Assembly (NCBI RefSeq): GCF_009834785.1
Contig: NZ_WUYX01000029.1
Span: 62,001 to 126,000 of the forward strand
DNA length: 64,000 nucleotides
Origin: Natronorubrum halalkaliphilum
Lineage (GTDB): Archaea > Halobacteriota > Halobacteria > Halobacteriales > Natrialbaceae
Direction: 5' to 3'
Below are positions 8,858 to 16,153 of the stretch, in pieces; the first letter of the stretch is position 1; every line of letters starts with the position of its first letter. Position numbers and translations under genes: made by a program. The notes beneath the pieces are model-generated. The model ran no database searches. It was not told the origin of the DNA and saw nothing but the letters and a program-made list of their open reading frames with translations.

Positions 8858-9549
8858 TGGAGCGAATCGACGGCGTCGTCGGCAACGTCCACGCCGACGA
8901 CGAACTCGCCAGGTTGCGAGACGAACACGACGCCGCCGGAACGCTCGAGCGAGTCGTCATCGACGCGAACAACCGGCGGCGCTCGCGGTTCCGGGCGACG
9001 ACGGACGCGGGAACGGACGTCGGCGTGATCGTCGACAAGGCCGCGGTCTCGGCCGGGGACGTGCTGTCGGTCGAGGACGACCGATTGATCGTCGTCGCGT
9101 TCGAACCGCTCGACGCTCTCGCCCTGACGCTGCCCGAGGCTACCGACGAACGGCTCGAGGCGGCGGTCGAACTGGGCCACCGGATCGGCAACCAGCACTG
9201 GGACCTCGCGGTCGAGGACGGCGTGGTCTACGTCCCGCTCGAGGCGGACCGCCACATCGTCGAACGTGTCGTCGCCGACGTCGTTCCCGGCACGGAGATC
9301 CAGGAGCGGACCGTCGAAGCCGACCTGTTCGTGACGGATCTCGAACTCGAGGGTTCGGGGTCCGGGTCCCACGGTGGGGACCACGAACACAGTCACGGAC
9401 GTGGTGAGCACGACCACGAGCATTCACACGCTGCCGACGACGGACACGATCACTCGCACGAAGAGCACAGCCACTCCCACCCGCACTCGCACGAAGAGCA
9501 CAGCTACGACCACACCGATCACGGCCGCGAGCACGATCATGAGCACTGA
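8857..9549 (+). CDS. ureE: Urease accessory nickel metallochaperone
   Basis: A 230-residue nickel carrier that delivers the metal to UreG. The N-terminal peptide-binding domain ([19 protein letters not shown]) and the metal-binding domain with LGHRIGNQHWDLAVEDGVVYVPLEAD are as in UreE. The last 65 residues are a tail with about 22 histidines in Asp/Glu/Ser context, much longer than the tail of about 15 residues in Klebsiella UreE, suggesting metal storage as well as delivery. I take the ATG at 8857 rather than the in-frame ATG at 8797 because it directly overlaps the ureD stop and matches the family start. It overlaps ureF by 11 bases. Confidence 0.95.
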   Translation: MERIDGVVGNVHADDELARLRDEHDAAGTLERVVIDANNRRRSRFRATTDAGTDVGVIVDKAAVSAGDVLSVEDDRLIVVAFEPLDALALTLPEATDERLEAAVELGHRIGNQHWDLAVEDGVVYVPLEADRHIVERVVADVVPGTEIQERTVEADLFVTDLELEGSGSGSHGGDHEHSHGRGEHDHEHSHAADDGHDHSHEEHSHSHPHSHEEHSYDHTDHGREHDHEH

Positions 9550-10255
9550 TCCGCAGTCGTTCCTAACCGCCCTCCGCCTTTCGGACTCGTTTCTCCCCGT
9601 CGGCGGCTACACGGCCTCCTACGGCCTCGAGCAGTACCTCAACGAGGATCGGATCGAGGACGGCGACGACCTGCAGGCGCTGCTCGCGGCCTACCTCCGG
9701 CGCGTGGTCGGTCCCTGTGAAACCGTCGCGCTGGCCAACGCCCACGGGGCGAGCACCGCGGCGGATCTCGAGACGCTGCTTGCCGTCGACGAGCGACTGC
9801 ACGCGGTGACGATGCCCCAAGAGTTTCGCGAGAGTTCGACGAAGGCCGGGGCGAAACTGTGTGAGTTACTGGGCGAAACCGCGGCGGAATCGGGGCCCGA
9901 AGGCGGGACGGACCTCGAGTCAGCGTTCGCCGATACCGTCGCGAGCGACGACACGCCGGGGCACTACCCGGTCGTCTTCGGCGTCGTCGCGGAGCGTCGC
10001 GGGCTCTCGAGGCTCGAGGCCTGTCTCGCCCACGCCTACTCGTTCATTACGGGGCTGCTCGGCGCGGCCCAGCGACTCGGCCGGTTCGGCCACACCGAGA
10101 TTCAGTCGGTGCTCGAGGCGCTGGGGCCGACGATCGCCGAGACGTGCGAGCGCCACGTCGACGACGAGGTGACGGCGATGGCGTCGTTCGCACCGCTCGC
10201 GGAGATTATGGGAATGCGACACGAACGGGCCGGGCGGCGACTGTTTATGAGCTGA
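9539..10255 (+). CDS. ureF: Urease accessory protein
   Basis: A 238-residue all-helical protein that gates the UreG GTPase on the urease activation complex. Family motifs: LRLSDSFLPVGGYTASYGLEQYL at the start, HAYSFITGLLGAAQRLGRFGH in the middle, and the C-terminal PLAEIMGMRHERAGRRLFMS. The frame is open back to 9374, but that part is a shadow of the His-rich ureE tail; the ATG at 9539 gives the family N-terminus. It is the last gene of the operon. The next gene is convergent, so the urease transcript must end within about 128 bases. Confidence 0.96.
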   Translation: MSTDPQSFLTALRLSDSFLPVGGYTASYGLEQYLNEDRIEDGDDLQALLAAYLRRVVGPCETVALANAHGASTAADLETLLAVDERLHAVTMPQEFRESSTKAGAKLCELLGETAAESGPEGGTDLESAFADTVASDDTPGHYPVVFGVVAERRGLSRLEACLAHAYSFITGLLGAAQRLGRFGHTEIQSVLEALGPTIAETCERHVDDEVTAMASFAPLAEIMGMRHERAGRRLFMS

Positions 10256-10383
10256 GTGAAAGGCCTAAATCGATACCCGATAGCGAGAGGCGGTCGGGCG
10301 TGGTCTTTCTGACCGGCCTGTCTGCCATCGCGACGACGACGCCAGACGGCAGCGGACGAGCCCGTCTCGAGTCGTTACCGTTA

Positions 10384-11241
10384 CTATTGCTGCCCCGGAT
10401 CGTCGACCGCGGCCAGCCCGCTCGAGACCAGTCGTCGAAGGAGGACGACGACCCCGTTCTCGAGTCCTCTGGCGAAAATCGCCTGTTCGTCCGCCTCGGT
10501 GGTCCCGCTGCCGGGATAATAGGTGCCGATCAGGAGCGTTTCGCGGTCGATGAGCAGGATCCGACTGACGGCGACGTCCTGTCCGGCCGACGCGCCGTGG
10601 AGCCAGTCGAGTTCGGTCTCGAACACGCGGACGCTCGGGAGTTCCGTCCCCAATCGATCAGTGATCGCGTCCGTCTCCCCGCCGAGGATAATCGAGAGGT
10701 CGCGGTCGACCGCGTCGTGTATCCCGTCGAACAGCGGTTCCGAGAGAATATCCTCGTCGACGACGAGCAACGCGATCTCCGACTCCGCCTCGTCGATGAG
10801 ATCGAGCGTCCGCGACTCGACCGCTTCGTGACCCGTCAGCGACCACACCTCCTGTACGCTGTCGTCCTCCGAATCGGGTTCCCGCTGTTCGACGCTCTCG
10901 AGTTCGCCCTGAAGCGTCTCGATCCGATCGTCGTACTTCTTGCGGAGGGTCTGGGTCGCTTCGTCGATCTCGACGGCCCGGTACTGCTGGGGGCTCGAGT
11001 GTTGTACCTCGACGAGACCCTGCGACTCGAGGACGCGAATGGCGTCGTAGACGCGCGTCCGCGGGACGTCGGAAATCTCGTGTATCTGTTTTGCTGTGCC
11101 GGTAGGGAGTTGCGTCAACGCCAAGAAGCACCGCGCTTCGTACTCCTGAAGGCCGAGCTCTTGTAGTAGACTCACCGCTTCTGCCGCCGTATCGTTCCCT
11201 GTCATGCCCAACCACGAGTTCGGATAGCCGAACACGTTCAT
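10384..11241 (-). CDS. TrmB-family transcriptional regulator
   Basis: Up to 285 residues. A winged helix at about 20-90 (LLQELGLQEYEARCFLALTQLPTGTAKQIHEISDVPRTRVYDAIRVLESQGLVEV, read in parts) is the TrmB DNA-binding domain; a coiled-coil at about 105-135 and an effector-binding domain follow (EVWSLTGHEAVESRTLDLI). TrmB proteins usually sense sugars, but the ligand here is unknown. I give the ATG at 11241; the ATG at 11205 (MTGNDTAAEAV) is an equally good start. The gene converges with the urease operon and is otherwise isolated. Confidence 0.88.
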   Translation of the reverse strand: MNVFGYPNSWLGMTGNDTAAEAVSLLQELGLQEYEARCFLALTQLPTGTAKQIHEISDVPRTRVYDAIRVLESQGLVEVQHSSPQQYRAVEIDEATQTLRKKYDDRIETLQGELESVEQREPDSEDDSVQEVWSLTGHEAVESRTLDLIDEAESEIALLVVDEDILSEPLFDGIHDAVDRDLSIILGGETDAITDRLGTELPSVRVFETELDWLHGASAGQDVAVSRILLIDRETLLIGTYYPGSGTTEADEQAIFARGLENGVVVLLRRLVSSGLAAVDDPGQQ

Positions 11242-11397
11242 TGGGTCGTGAAGGGTGAAAAGAATTCACCTATCGCCCGATACTTGGGACCGAGGCGGAG
11301 TCCACAACCGACGGATTCGTACTCTCGACCGACTCGGGTCCGACTGCGAAGCGAATCGTCGCGCCGTTCCAGACGGTTAACTCAGATAATCACACAA

Positions 11398-11406
11398 ACT
11401 ATTTTA
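11398..11406 (+). promoter_or_regulatory. TATA-like element before a 12-bp stem-loop
   Basis: ACTATTTTA lies 28 bases before base 11426, where a perfect inverted repeat starts. No start codon follows, so if active it would drive a non-coding RNA. Confidence 0.3.
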
Positions 11407-11425
11407 CCCCACGACTAGAAGGGCG

Positions 11426-11472
11426 AAACGGCGTACACCGCTACGGCCCAACCACGGCGATGTACGCCGTTT
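11426..11472. other. Perfect 12-bp inverted repeat, possible small RNA or operator
   Basis: AAACGGCGTACA at 11426-11437 is exactly complementary to 11461-11472, with 23 bases between, and the right arm continues into a T-run. It lies in a 323-base gap (11242-11564) between two minus-strand genes. It could be the start of a small RNA, a terminator for the winged-helix gene at 11565, or a regulator site. I see no gene in the rest of the gap. Confidence 0.4.
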
Positions 11473-11564
11473 TAGATCGATCGAGAGACGAATCTGTGTA
11501 GCCGTCGGTCACACACCGTCATTCAGTTCGATGACTCGAGGCCCTGCTGTGAGCGGCTTCGGCG

Positions 11565-11858
11565 TTACGTCCAGTCACCGGGAACCGCGTCGGCGTTTTC
11601 ACGGAAGAGTTCCAGCATCGGCTCGATTTCGTCGAACTGCGGTCCTTTCGTAACGATCTGCTGGTCTCGGTTCCACTCGATGAAGCCGTACGCTTCCAGT
11701 TTCGGCAGGTGGACGTGGTGCTGAGAGATCGACGGTATCGCGTATCCGCTGTCGGCCTTCGACTGCGACAGTACCTCACCCGGATTCCGGTCCAGTAACT
11801 CGAGGAGTAATTGACGCCGATACCGATCCGATAGCGCTTCGAAGACGTTGTCCGCCAC
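11565..11858 (-). CDS. Haloarchaeal winged-helix regulator (ArsR/DUF7344-like)
   Basis: A 97-residue protein with one winged-helix domain: FEALSDRYRRQLLLELLDRN, then IPSISQHHVHLPKLEAYGFIEW and a short acidic end. This build is widespread in haloarchaea as small one-domain regulators with no known ligand. It has no neighbour on the same operon; the gap before it (11859-12026) separates it from another winged-helix gene on the same strand. Confidence 0.82.
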   Translation of the reverse strand: MADNVFEALSDRYRRQLLLELLDRNPGEVLSQSKADSGYAIPSISQHHVHLPKLEAYGFIEWNRDQQIVTKGPQFDEIEPMLELFRENADAVPGDWT

Positions 11859-12026
11859 GTGAATCTACCTGGTTGTTTGGTAGCACATCTGTAGAGTTAA
11901 ACGGCCGACTTTTTCACGATTTGTCGCTGTATTGATTAACCGAGTAACAATATAGCAGACTTCGGCGCTCGAGTCCGCAGGACCCACGAAATCCGGTCGT
12001 TCCATCGGGGCCACCGGTGAACTCGA

Positions 12027-12440
12027 TCAATCGGTATCGGGACGGGGCGCGTTCTCGTACCTGATCATCTTCTCCGGTTTATCGGAAATCGTCTCGTAAA
12101 TCCGCTGGAGCGTCTCCTCGGCCGCAAACAGATTGTGGTCCTCGAGGAACGCTCGGCCCTCGTCGGTCAGCCCGTAGAACTTCCAGGGATACCCTTGCTG
12201 GCGCTCGTCGTCGGGAAGCGCGACCTCATCGACGATGCCGGCGTCGATGAGTTTCTGGACGTGTTTGTACACCGTCGCCTCGCTCACGCTCGGGTTCAGT
12301 CGCTCGAGTTCGTACATCGAGGGGAGTTGATCGGGGTGTTGCAGGATGTTGGCGAGCAGTGCGAATCGCGTTTCCTGCGTGACGAAGTGGAGGAGTTCCC
12401 GCGTCTTGCCTCCTTCGTTCGGGCCCGCATCGGTACTCAT
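12027..12440 (-). CDS. Winged-helix transcriptional regulator (PadR/phage-repressor-like)
   Basis: 137 residues from the ATG at 12440 (the frame stays open to 12491, but that part overlaps the operator region). A winged helix spans about residues 10-90: LLHFVTQETRFALLANILQHPDQLPSMYELERLN, then SEATVYKHVQKLIDAGIVDEV and a wing ending in YGLTDEGRAFLEDHNL. A C-terminal helix could dimerise. It is divergent from the gene at 12578, and two tandem palindromes lie 33-61 bases before its start, so it probably represses itself and perhaps its neighbour. Confidence 0.85.
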   Translation of the reverse strand: MSTDAGPNEGGKTRELLHFVTQETRFALLANILQHPDQLPSMYELERLNPSVSEATVYKHVQKLIDAGIVDEVALPDDERQQGYPWKFYGLTDEGRAFLEDHNLFAAEETLQRIYETISDKPEKMIRYENAPRPDTD

Positions 12441-12472
12441 GACTCCATCTACGCAGCCGACGGTCAAGTAGT

Positions 12473-12501
12473 TTACCCTGGGGTAAATCACCTTGGAGTA
12501 A
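12473..12501. promoter_or_regulatory. Two tandem 14-bp palindromic operators
   Basis: On the minus strand the sites read TTACCCCAGGGTAA (12473-12486) and TTACTCCAAGGTGA (12488-12501), with 15-base spacing. The first is nearly a perfect palindrome (TTTACCC, two bases, GGGTAAA); the second matches it at 11 of 14 positions. They sit between divergent genes, just upstream of the winged-helix regulator at 12440, as expected for an autoregulatory operator. Confidence 0.6.
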
Positions 12502-12577
12502 TCCGCTGAAACGCGGCGGTTTCGGAAACGGAAACGCGGAAGAAAATCCTATGTGAAAGTGGTGTGAATCGAGGGGT

Positions 12578-13132
12578 ATGACCGATGAGTCGCCGCCGGT
12601 TCCCGAAGACGTGCTCGCGACTGCGACGGAGCGACTCGAGGACGAGGCGCTCACGCTCGCGGACAACGAGGAGATCCTGACGGCGTTGAGCGAACTGACG
12701 CCGATTTACGAGCGCGAGCGCTCGTACTTCGTTCTCGGGAACTACGACCGCGAACAGATGCGCCGCCTCGATCTTGTCGTCGACCGCCTCAACCGCCGCT
12801 CCGACGCCTACGCCTTTCGGATGAGCGACGTTCGCGGCGGCTGGGACAACGGCATCCAGAAGTTCTGTCTCATCTCCGATCTCGTCAGCCACATCGTGGG
12901 CGTCGCCGAGAAGGAGCCGAGCGGCTTCCTCGTCGAACAGGGGTTGGTCGTCGGCACCGAGGAGTACTTCGAGAAGAGTCACGTGCTCAAGCGTACGTAT
13001 CCCGATACCGACGAAGAGCACCCGTACGGCTGGATGGAAGACAGCGTCTTCGAGTTGCTCGAGGAAGACGGCCGGCTGTATCAGTGGGAAACTGAGGCGG
13101 AGCTCGTGGCCGCCGTCGAAGCCCTTCCGTGA
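12578..13132 (+). CDS. Conserved haloarchaeal protein of unknown function
   Basis: A 184-residue, strongly acidic, soluble protein with no membrane segment and no motif I recognise. It is mostly predicted helical at the start (VLATATERLEDEALTLADNEEILTAL), has a central conserved-looking part (FRMSDVRGGWDNGIQKFCLISDLVSHIVG), and ends in acidic helices. It is transcribed away from the winged-helix regulator at 12440 across a 137-base region with tandem operators, which suggests control by that regulator. ATG at 12578 follows an AT-rich run (AAAATCCTATG) by about 25 bases. Confidence 0.7.
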   Translation: MTDESPPVPEDVLATATERLEDEALTLADNEEILTALSELTPIYERERSYFVLGNYDREQMRRLDLVVDRLNRRSDAYAFRMSDVRGGWDNGIQKFCLISDLVSHIVGVAEKEPSGFLVEQGLVVGTEEYFEKSHVLKRTYPDTDEEHPYGWMEDSVFELLEEDGRLYQWETEAELVAAVEALP

Positions 13133-13190
13133 GCGACGCCCGCGATACTGCGCCGTTACTGCTGTTCTGGCACCCGTTCTTCGGCGACTC

Positions 13191-14165
13191 TCAGGAGTGG
13201 CCCGAGACCGGCACCGGCTCGCACGGCTCCTCGAGATACGCCATATCCGACGCCGAGAGCGAGATGTCGAGCGCCTCGACGGCCTGTTCTAAGTGCTCGA
13301 CGCTGGTCGTGCCGACGATCGGCGCGTCGACCCAGTCCTTATGAAGCAGCCACGCCAGCGCGATCTGAGCCATCGTCACGCCCTTCTCGGCGGCGAGTTC
13401 TGCGACGCGTTCGTTGATTTCCCGGCCGCCACCCTCGCGATACGGATGGTCGTACAGGTGCTCTTCCGTCTCGCCGCGTTCCGTGGCGTCGATCTCTTCG
13501 TGCGGCCGCGTGAGATAGCCACGGGCCAACGGCGACCACGGTACCACGCCGATATCTTCCTTTTCACAGAGAGGTAGCATCTCCCGCTCCTCCTCGCGAT
13601 AGACGAGGTTGTAGTGGTTTTGCATCGTCTGGAACCGCTCGAGGCCGAGCGCATCGCTCGCGTGCAGCGACTCGGCGAACTGGTGGGCCCACATGGAAGA
13701 CCCGCCGACGTAGCGGACGTGGCCCCGCCGAACGGCGTCGTCGAGCGCCCGCAGTGTGGTCTCGATCGGCGTGTCGTCGTCCCAGCGGTGGATCTGGTAG
13801 AGATCGATCGTGTCCATCCCCAGCCGTTCGCGGCTGGCCGCGAGTTCCTGTTCGATCGCCTTTCGGGAGAGGCCGCCCGAGTTCGGGTCGTCCTCGCGCA
13901 TCTGGAAGTACCCTTTCGTCGCGACGACCGACTCCTCGCGGTGGCCCTCGAGCGCCTCGCCGAGGATCCGTTCGGACTCGCCTCTCGAGTACATGTTCGC
14001 CGTATCGAAGAAGTTGATTCCGAGGTCGATCGCACGCTCGATGATCTCCGTGCTCTCCTCGTCCTCGAGGACCCATTCGCGCCAGTCGCTCGAGCCGAAG
14101 CTCATACAGCCCAGACAGAGTCGGCTGACTTTCATGCCGGTCGAACCGAGTGTCGTGTACTCCAT
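13191..14165 (-). CDS. Aldo/keto reductase
   Basis: A 324-residue NADPH-dependent oxidoreductase of the AKR TIM-barrel family. The catalytic tetrad is visible: Asp54 and Tyr59 in FFDTANMYSRGESE, Lys84 in VVATKGYF and His126 in DLYQIHRWDD. The late NADP-binding part (PIVGTTSVEHLEQAVEAL) is present. The sequence is close to the yajO/YhdN-like aldo/keto reductases, which act on a broad range of aldehydes; the natural substrate is unknown. The frame is open upstream to 14237, but the ATG at 14165 gives the family start MEYTTLGSTGMKVSRL. Confidence 0.93.
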   Translation of the reverse strand: MEYTTLGSTGMKVSRLCLGCMSFGSSDWREWVLEDEESTEIIERAIDLGINFFDTANMYSRGESERILGEALEGHREESVVATKGYFQMREDDPNSGGLSRKAIEQELAASRERLGMDTIDLYQIHRWDDDTPIETTLRALDDAVRRGHVRYVGGSSMWAHQFAESLHASDALGLERFQTMQNHYNLVYREEEREMLPLCEKEDIGVVPWSPLARGYLTRPHEEIDATERGETEEHLYDHPYREGGGREINERVAELAAEKGVTMAQIALAWLLHKDWVDAPIVGTTSVEHLEQAVEALDISLSASDMAYLEEPCEPVPVSGHS

Positions 14166-14259
14166 ACGGACCGGACGCGCGCCTCCGAAAAAACAGTACG
14201 TGCTGGGGCAACCCCTATTCGCGACGACCGGCGCCACAACTTATAGGTAAGATATCCGT

Positions 14260-14269
14260 TATTTTTTAG
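14260..14269 (+). promoter_or_regulatory. TATA element for a small ORF
   Basis: TTATTTTTTA, centred 33 bases before the ATG at 14298, in a gap between divergent genes. The spacing fits a leaderless haloarchaeal transcript. Confidence 0.5.
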
Positions 14270-14297
14270 TGAGGTCGCGCCGTACCGCCGGCTGTCC

Positions 14298-14390
14298 ATG
14301 GCGGACGAACGCAACGACCGAGACGCGACCCGCAACGACGACAGTGGCATCGTCTCACGAATCAAGCGCGTCTTCAGTCGGAGCGACTGA
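14298..14390 (+). CDS. Small charged protein, 30 residues
   Basis: A short ORF too small for ordinary gene callers. The product begins MADERNDRDATRNDDSGI and ends in a basic amphipathic stretch (SRIKRVFSRSD). Three things support it: a clear TATA element at 14260-14269 at leaderless distance, the acidic haloarchaeal composition of the first half, and a stop codon that is also the first three bases of a palindromic element found at the ends of three other genes here. No function can be proposed. Confidence 0.5.
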   Translation: MADERNDRDATRNDDSGIVSRIKRVFSRSD

Positions 14391-14468
14391 TACGGACTGC
14401 CGTACCGAGGTCCCGTGTAACCACGGCGGCTGTGGTTGCACCGGCACTGACGGACAGGACACCGTCTA
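14388..14468 (+). repeat. Palindromic intergenic element, copy 1 (begins at a stop codon)
   Basis: About 81 bases starting TGATACGGACTGCCGTACCG, where TGA is the stop of the 30-residue ORF. It shares its first 15 bases (two Y and one R differences) and the internal CCGGCACTGACGG (14441-14453) with copy 2 at 51653, at almost the same distance from the start. The middle folds: AACCAC at 14419-14424 pairs with GTGGTT at 14432-14437. The rest of the gap up to 14704 holds nothing I recognise. Confidence 0.65.
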
Positions 14469-14704
14469 CATAGGAAGCAGGCAGAGTGCCCCGGGCCACC
14501 GTGCCCGCGGTACTTCACACGCTACCGTCAACCTGCGATTCCGTTCGTTATTTCCATTTTTCTCGTGGCACCGATCGCGCGTGGACTCGAGTGGCCTCAG
14601 TCGGCGGTACCGAGACGGTCGCCGACTGATCGCGTGCCGGACGATTTCGACCCGGAATGGGTAGCCGGGGCCACGTTCAAACCGAACGCGTTCGAAGCGG
14701 TAGT

Positions 14705-15760
14705 ATGGACACCGCCGAGAAATTCGGCCGATACGCGGCGTGGGTCGCGGACGAGTCGCCGCTGTACGCGTCGCTGGCGGGGGCGGCAGCTGTGGACGAC
14801 CTCCTGCTCGACATCGCGTCAGAGGCCCGGGCGGCACAACCCGAACCGGAACTCCTGCTCGCGGCCGTCCACTCGCTTCTGTTAGACGGCCGGGATCACC
14901 CGCTGGTTGACTTTTACCCCTCCTGTGGCGGCACAGCGGAGGACGGGGATCCCGTCCCATCCTTCCGAGACTTCTGCGCGACAAACGAGGATCGGTTGCG
15001 GTCGATCGTCGCGACGCGGCGCTGTCAGACGAACGACGTCGGGCGATCCGCAGTGCTCCGTCCGGCGTTCGAATACGTCGCCGAAACGGCCGGAACGGAG
15101 ACCGTAGCGCAGATCGAACTCGGATCGAGCGCGGGGCTCAACCTCAACTGGGACCGCTATCGGTACGAGTACATCGACGACGGAGCGGTCGGACCGAGCG
15201 ACGCTCCCGTGACGATCGAGACGGCGGTGCGGGGCGACCGGCGTCCGCCGGTCTCTCGAGCCGTCCCGACGGTCGCGTATCGGCGCGGGATCGACCTGAA
15301 CCCCCTCGACGCGTCCGTCGAGGCGGACGCCCGATGGCTGCGCGCGTTAATCCATCCGAATCGCGTTCGGCGACACGACCGGCTCGAGGCAGCGCTCGAG
15401 GTCGCCCGCGAGCACCGTCCCCCGCTCACCGAAGGCGACGCCGTCGACGACCTTCTCTCTCACCTCTCGGACGCTCCGGACGACGCCGCCCTCGTCGTCT
15501 ACAGCACGCACGTCCTCTACCAGCTCGAGGCGGAGACGCTCGCGGCGCTCCGATCACTTCTCTCGCGGTACAGCAGGGACCAGCGCGTGTACTGGCTGTC
15601 GATCGATCCGGACGAGGACCTTGGAACGCCGGCTTACCGCCTGGTTACGTTCGACGACGGCATCGCGACGGAAACGCGGCTCGCACGGTTCGAATCATAC
15701 GGGAAGTGGATCCGGTGGCTCGCTCCCGAGCGCGGGTCGCCCTCACAGGAGCCCTCGTAG
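14705..15760 (+). CDS. DUF2332 family protein
   Basis: A 351-residue soluble protein. The N-terminal helices (FGRYAAWVADESPLYASLA), the LLDGRDHPLVDFYPS segment, VAQIELGSSAGLNLNWDRYRY and the late WLSIDPDE stretch match DUF2332, a family of unknown function found in bacteria and haloarchaea with a methyltransferase-like fold suggestion (ELGSSAGLNL resembles a SAM-binding loop; that is inference). I start at the ATG at 14705; an in-frame ATG at 14657 adds a basic, unlikely leader. The 3' end overlaps the convergent membrane-protein gene by 18 bases. Confidence 0.85.
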   Translation: MDTAEKFGRYAAWVADESPLYASLAGAAAVDDLLLDIASEARAAQPEPELLLAAVHSLLLDGRDHPLVDFYPSCGGTAEDGDPVPSFRDFCATNEDRLRSIVATRRCQTNDVGRSAVLRPAFEYVAETAGTETVAQIELGSSAGLNLNWDRYRYEYIDDGAVGPSDAPVTIETAVRGDRRPPVSRAVPTVAYRRGIDLNPLDASVEADARWLRALIHPNRVRRHDRLEAALEVAREHRPPLTEGDAVDDLLSHLSDAPDDAALVVYSTHVLYQLEAETLAALRSLLSRYSRDQRVYWLSIDPDEDLGTPAYRLVTFDDGIATETRLARFESYGKWIRWLAPERGSPSQEPS

Positions 15761-16153
15761 CAGCGACCCGAGCACCGGTAATCCGAACGCGCTGGCAACG
15801 ACCAGATAGACGACCGGCGTCATCTCGATGACGATCCACGTCGAGGAACCGAGCGCGAACGCGAAGGCGACGAGCACGACCGCGCCGAAGGCGACCGCTC
15901 CGACCACCCCTCGTCGGAGATTCGGCGCGAGGACGCTCACGAGCGCCCCGCCGACGACGAGTCCGAACCAGTGCAGCCACGAGAAGAGCAGGCCGAGTGC
16001 GACCGCGATGACGACGGCGACGGCGTGCGGTCCGGGCTCGGTTCTGATGCGCTCGAGTAGCACCCGGCTACGTGCGACTGGCGATTCGTCGAGAGGTTCG
16101 GAACGCCCGCCAGAACCGCCGGCCTCGCTCGAGTCGGGTTCGTGCTCGCTCAC
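15743..16153 (-). CDS. Haloarchaeal membrane protein of unknown function
   Basis: 136 residues. The first 40 are hydrophilic and acidic; then come three hydrophobic segments at about 44-62, 64-105 (probably two spans) and 110-134. No domain is recognised. The start overlaps the stop of the penicillin-acylase-like gene by four bases, so the two are one transcription unit and translation is probably coupled; a link between a secreted hydrolase and this membrane protein is possible but unproven. Confidence 0.75.
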   Translation of the reverse strand: MSEHEPDSSEAGGSGGRSEPLDESPVARSRVLLERIRTEPGPHAVAVVIAVALGLLFSWLHWFGLVVGGALVSVLAPNLRRGVVGAVAFGAVVLVAFAFALGSSTWIVIEMTPVVYLVVASAFGLPVLGSLLRGLL

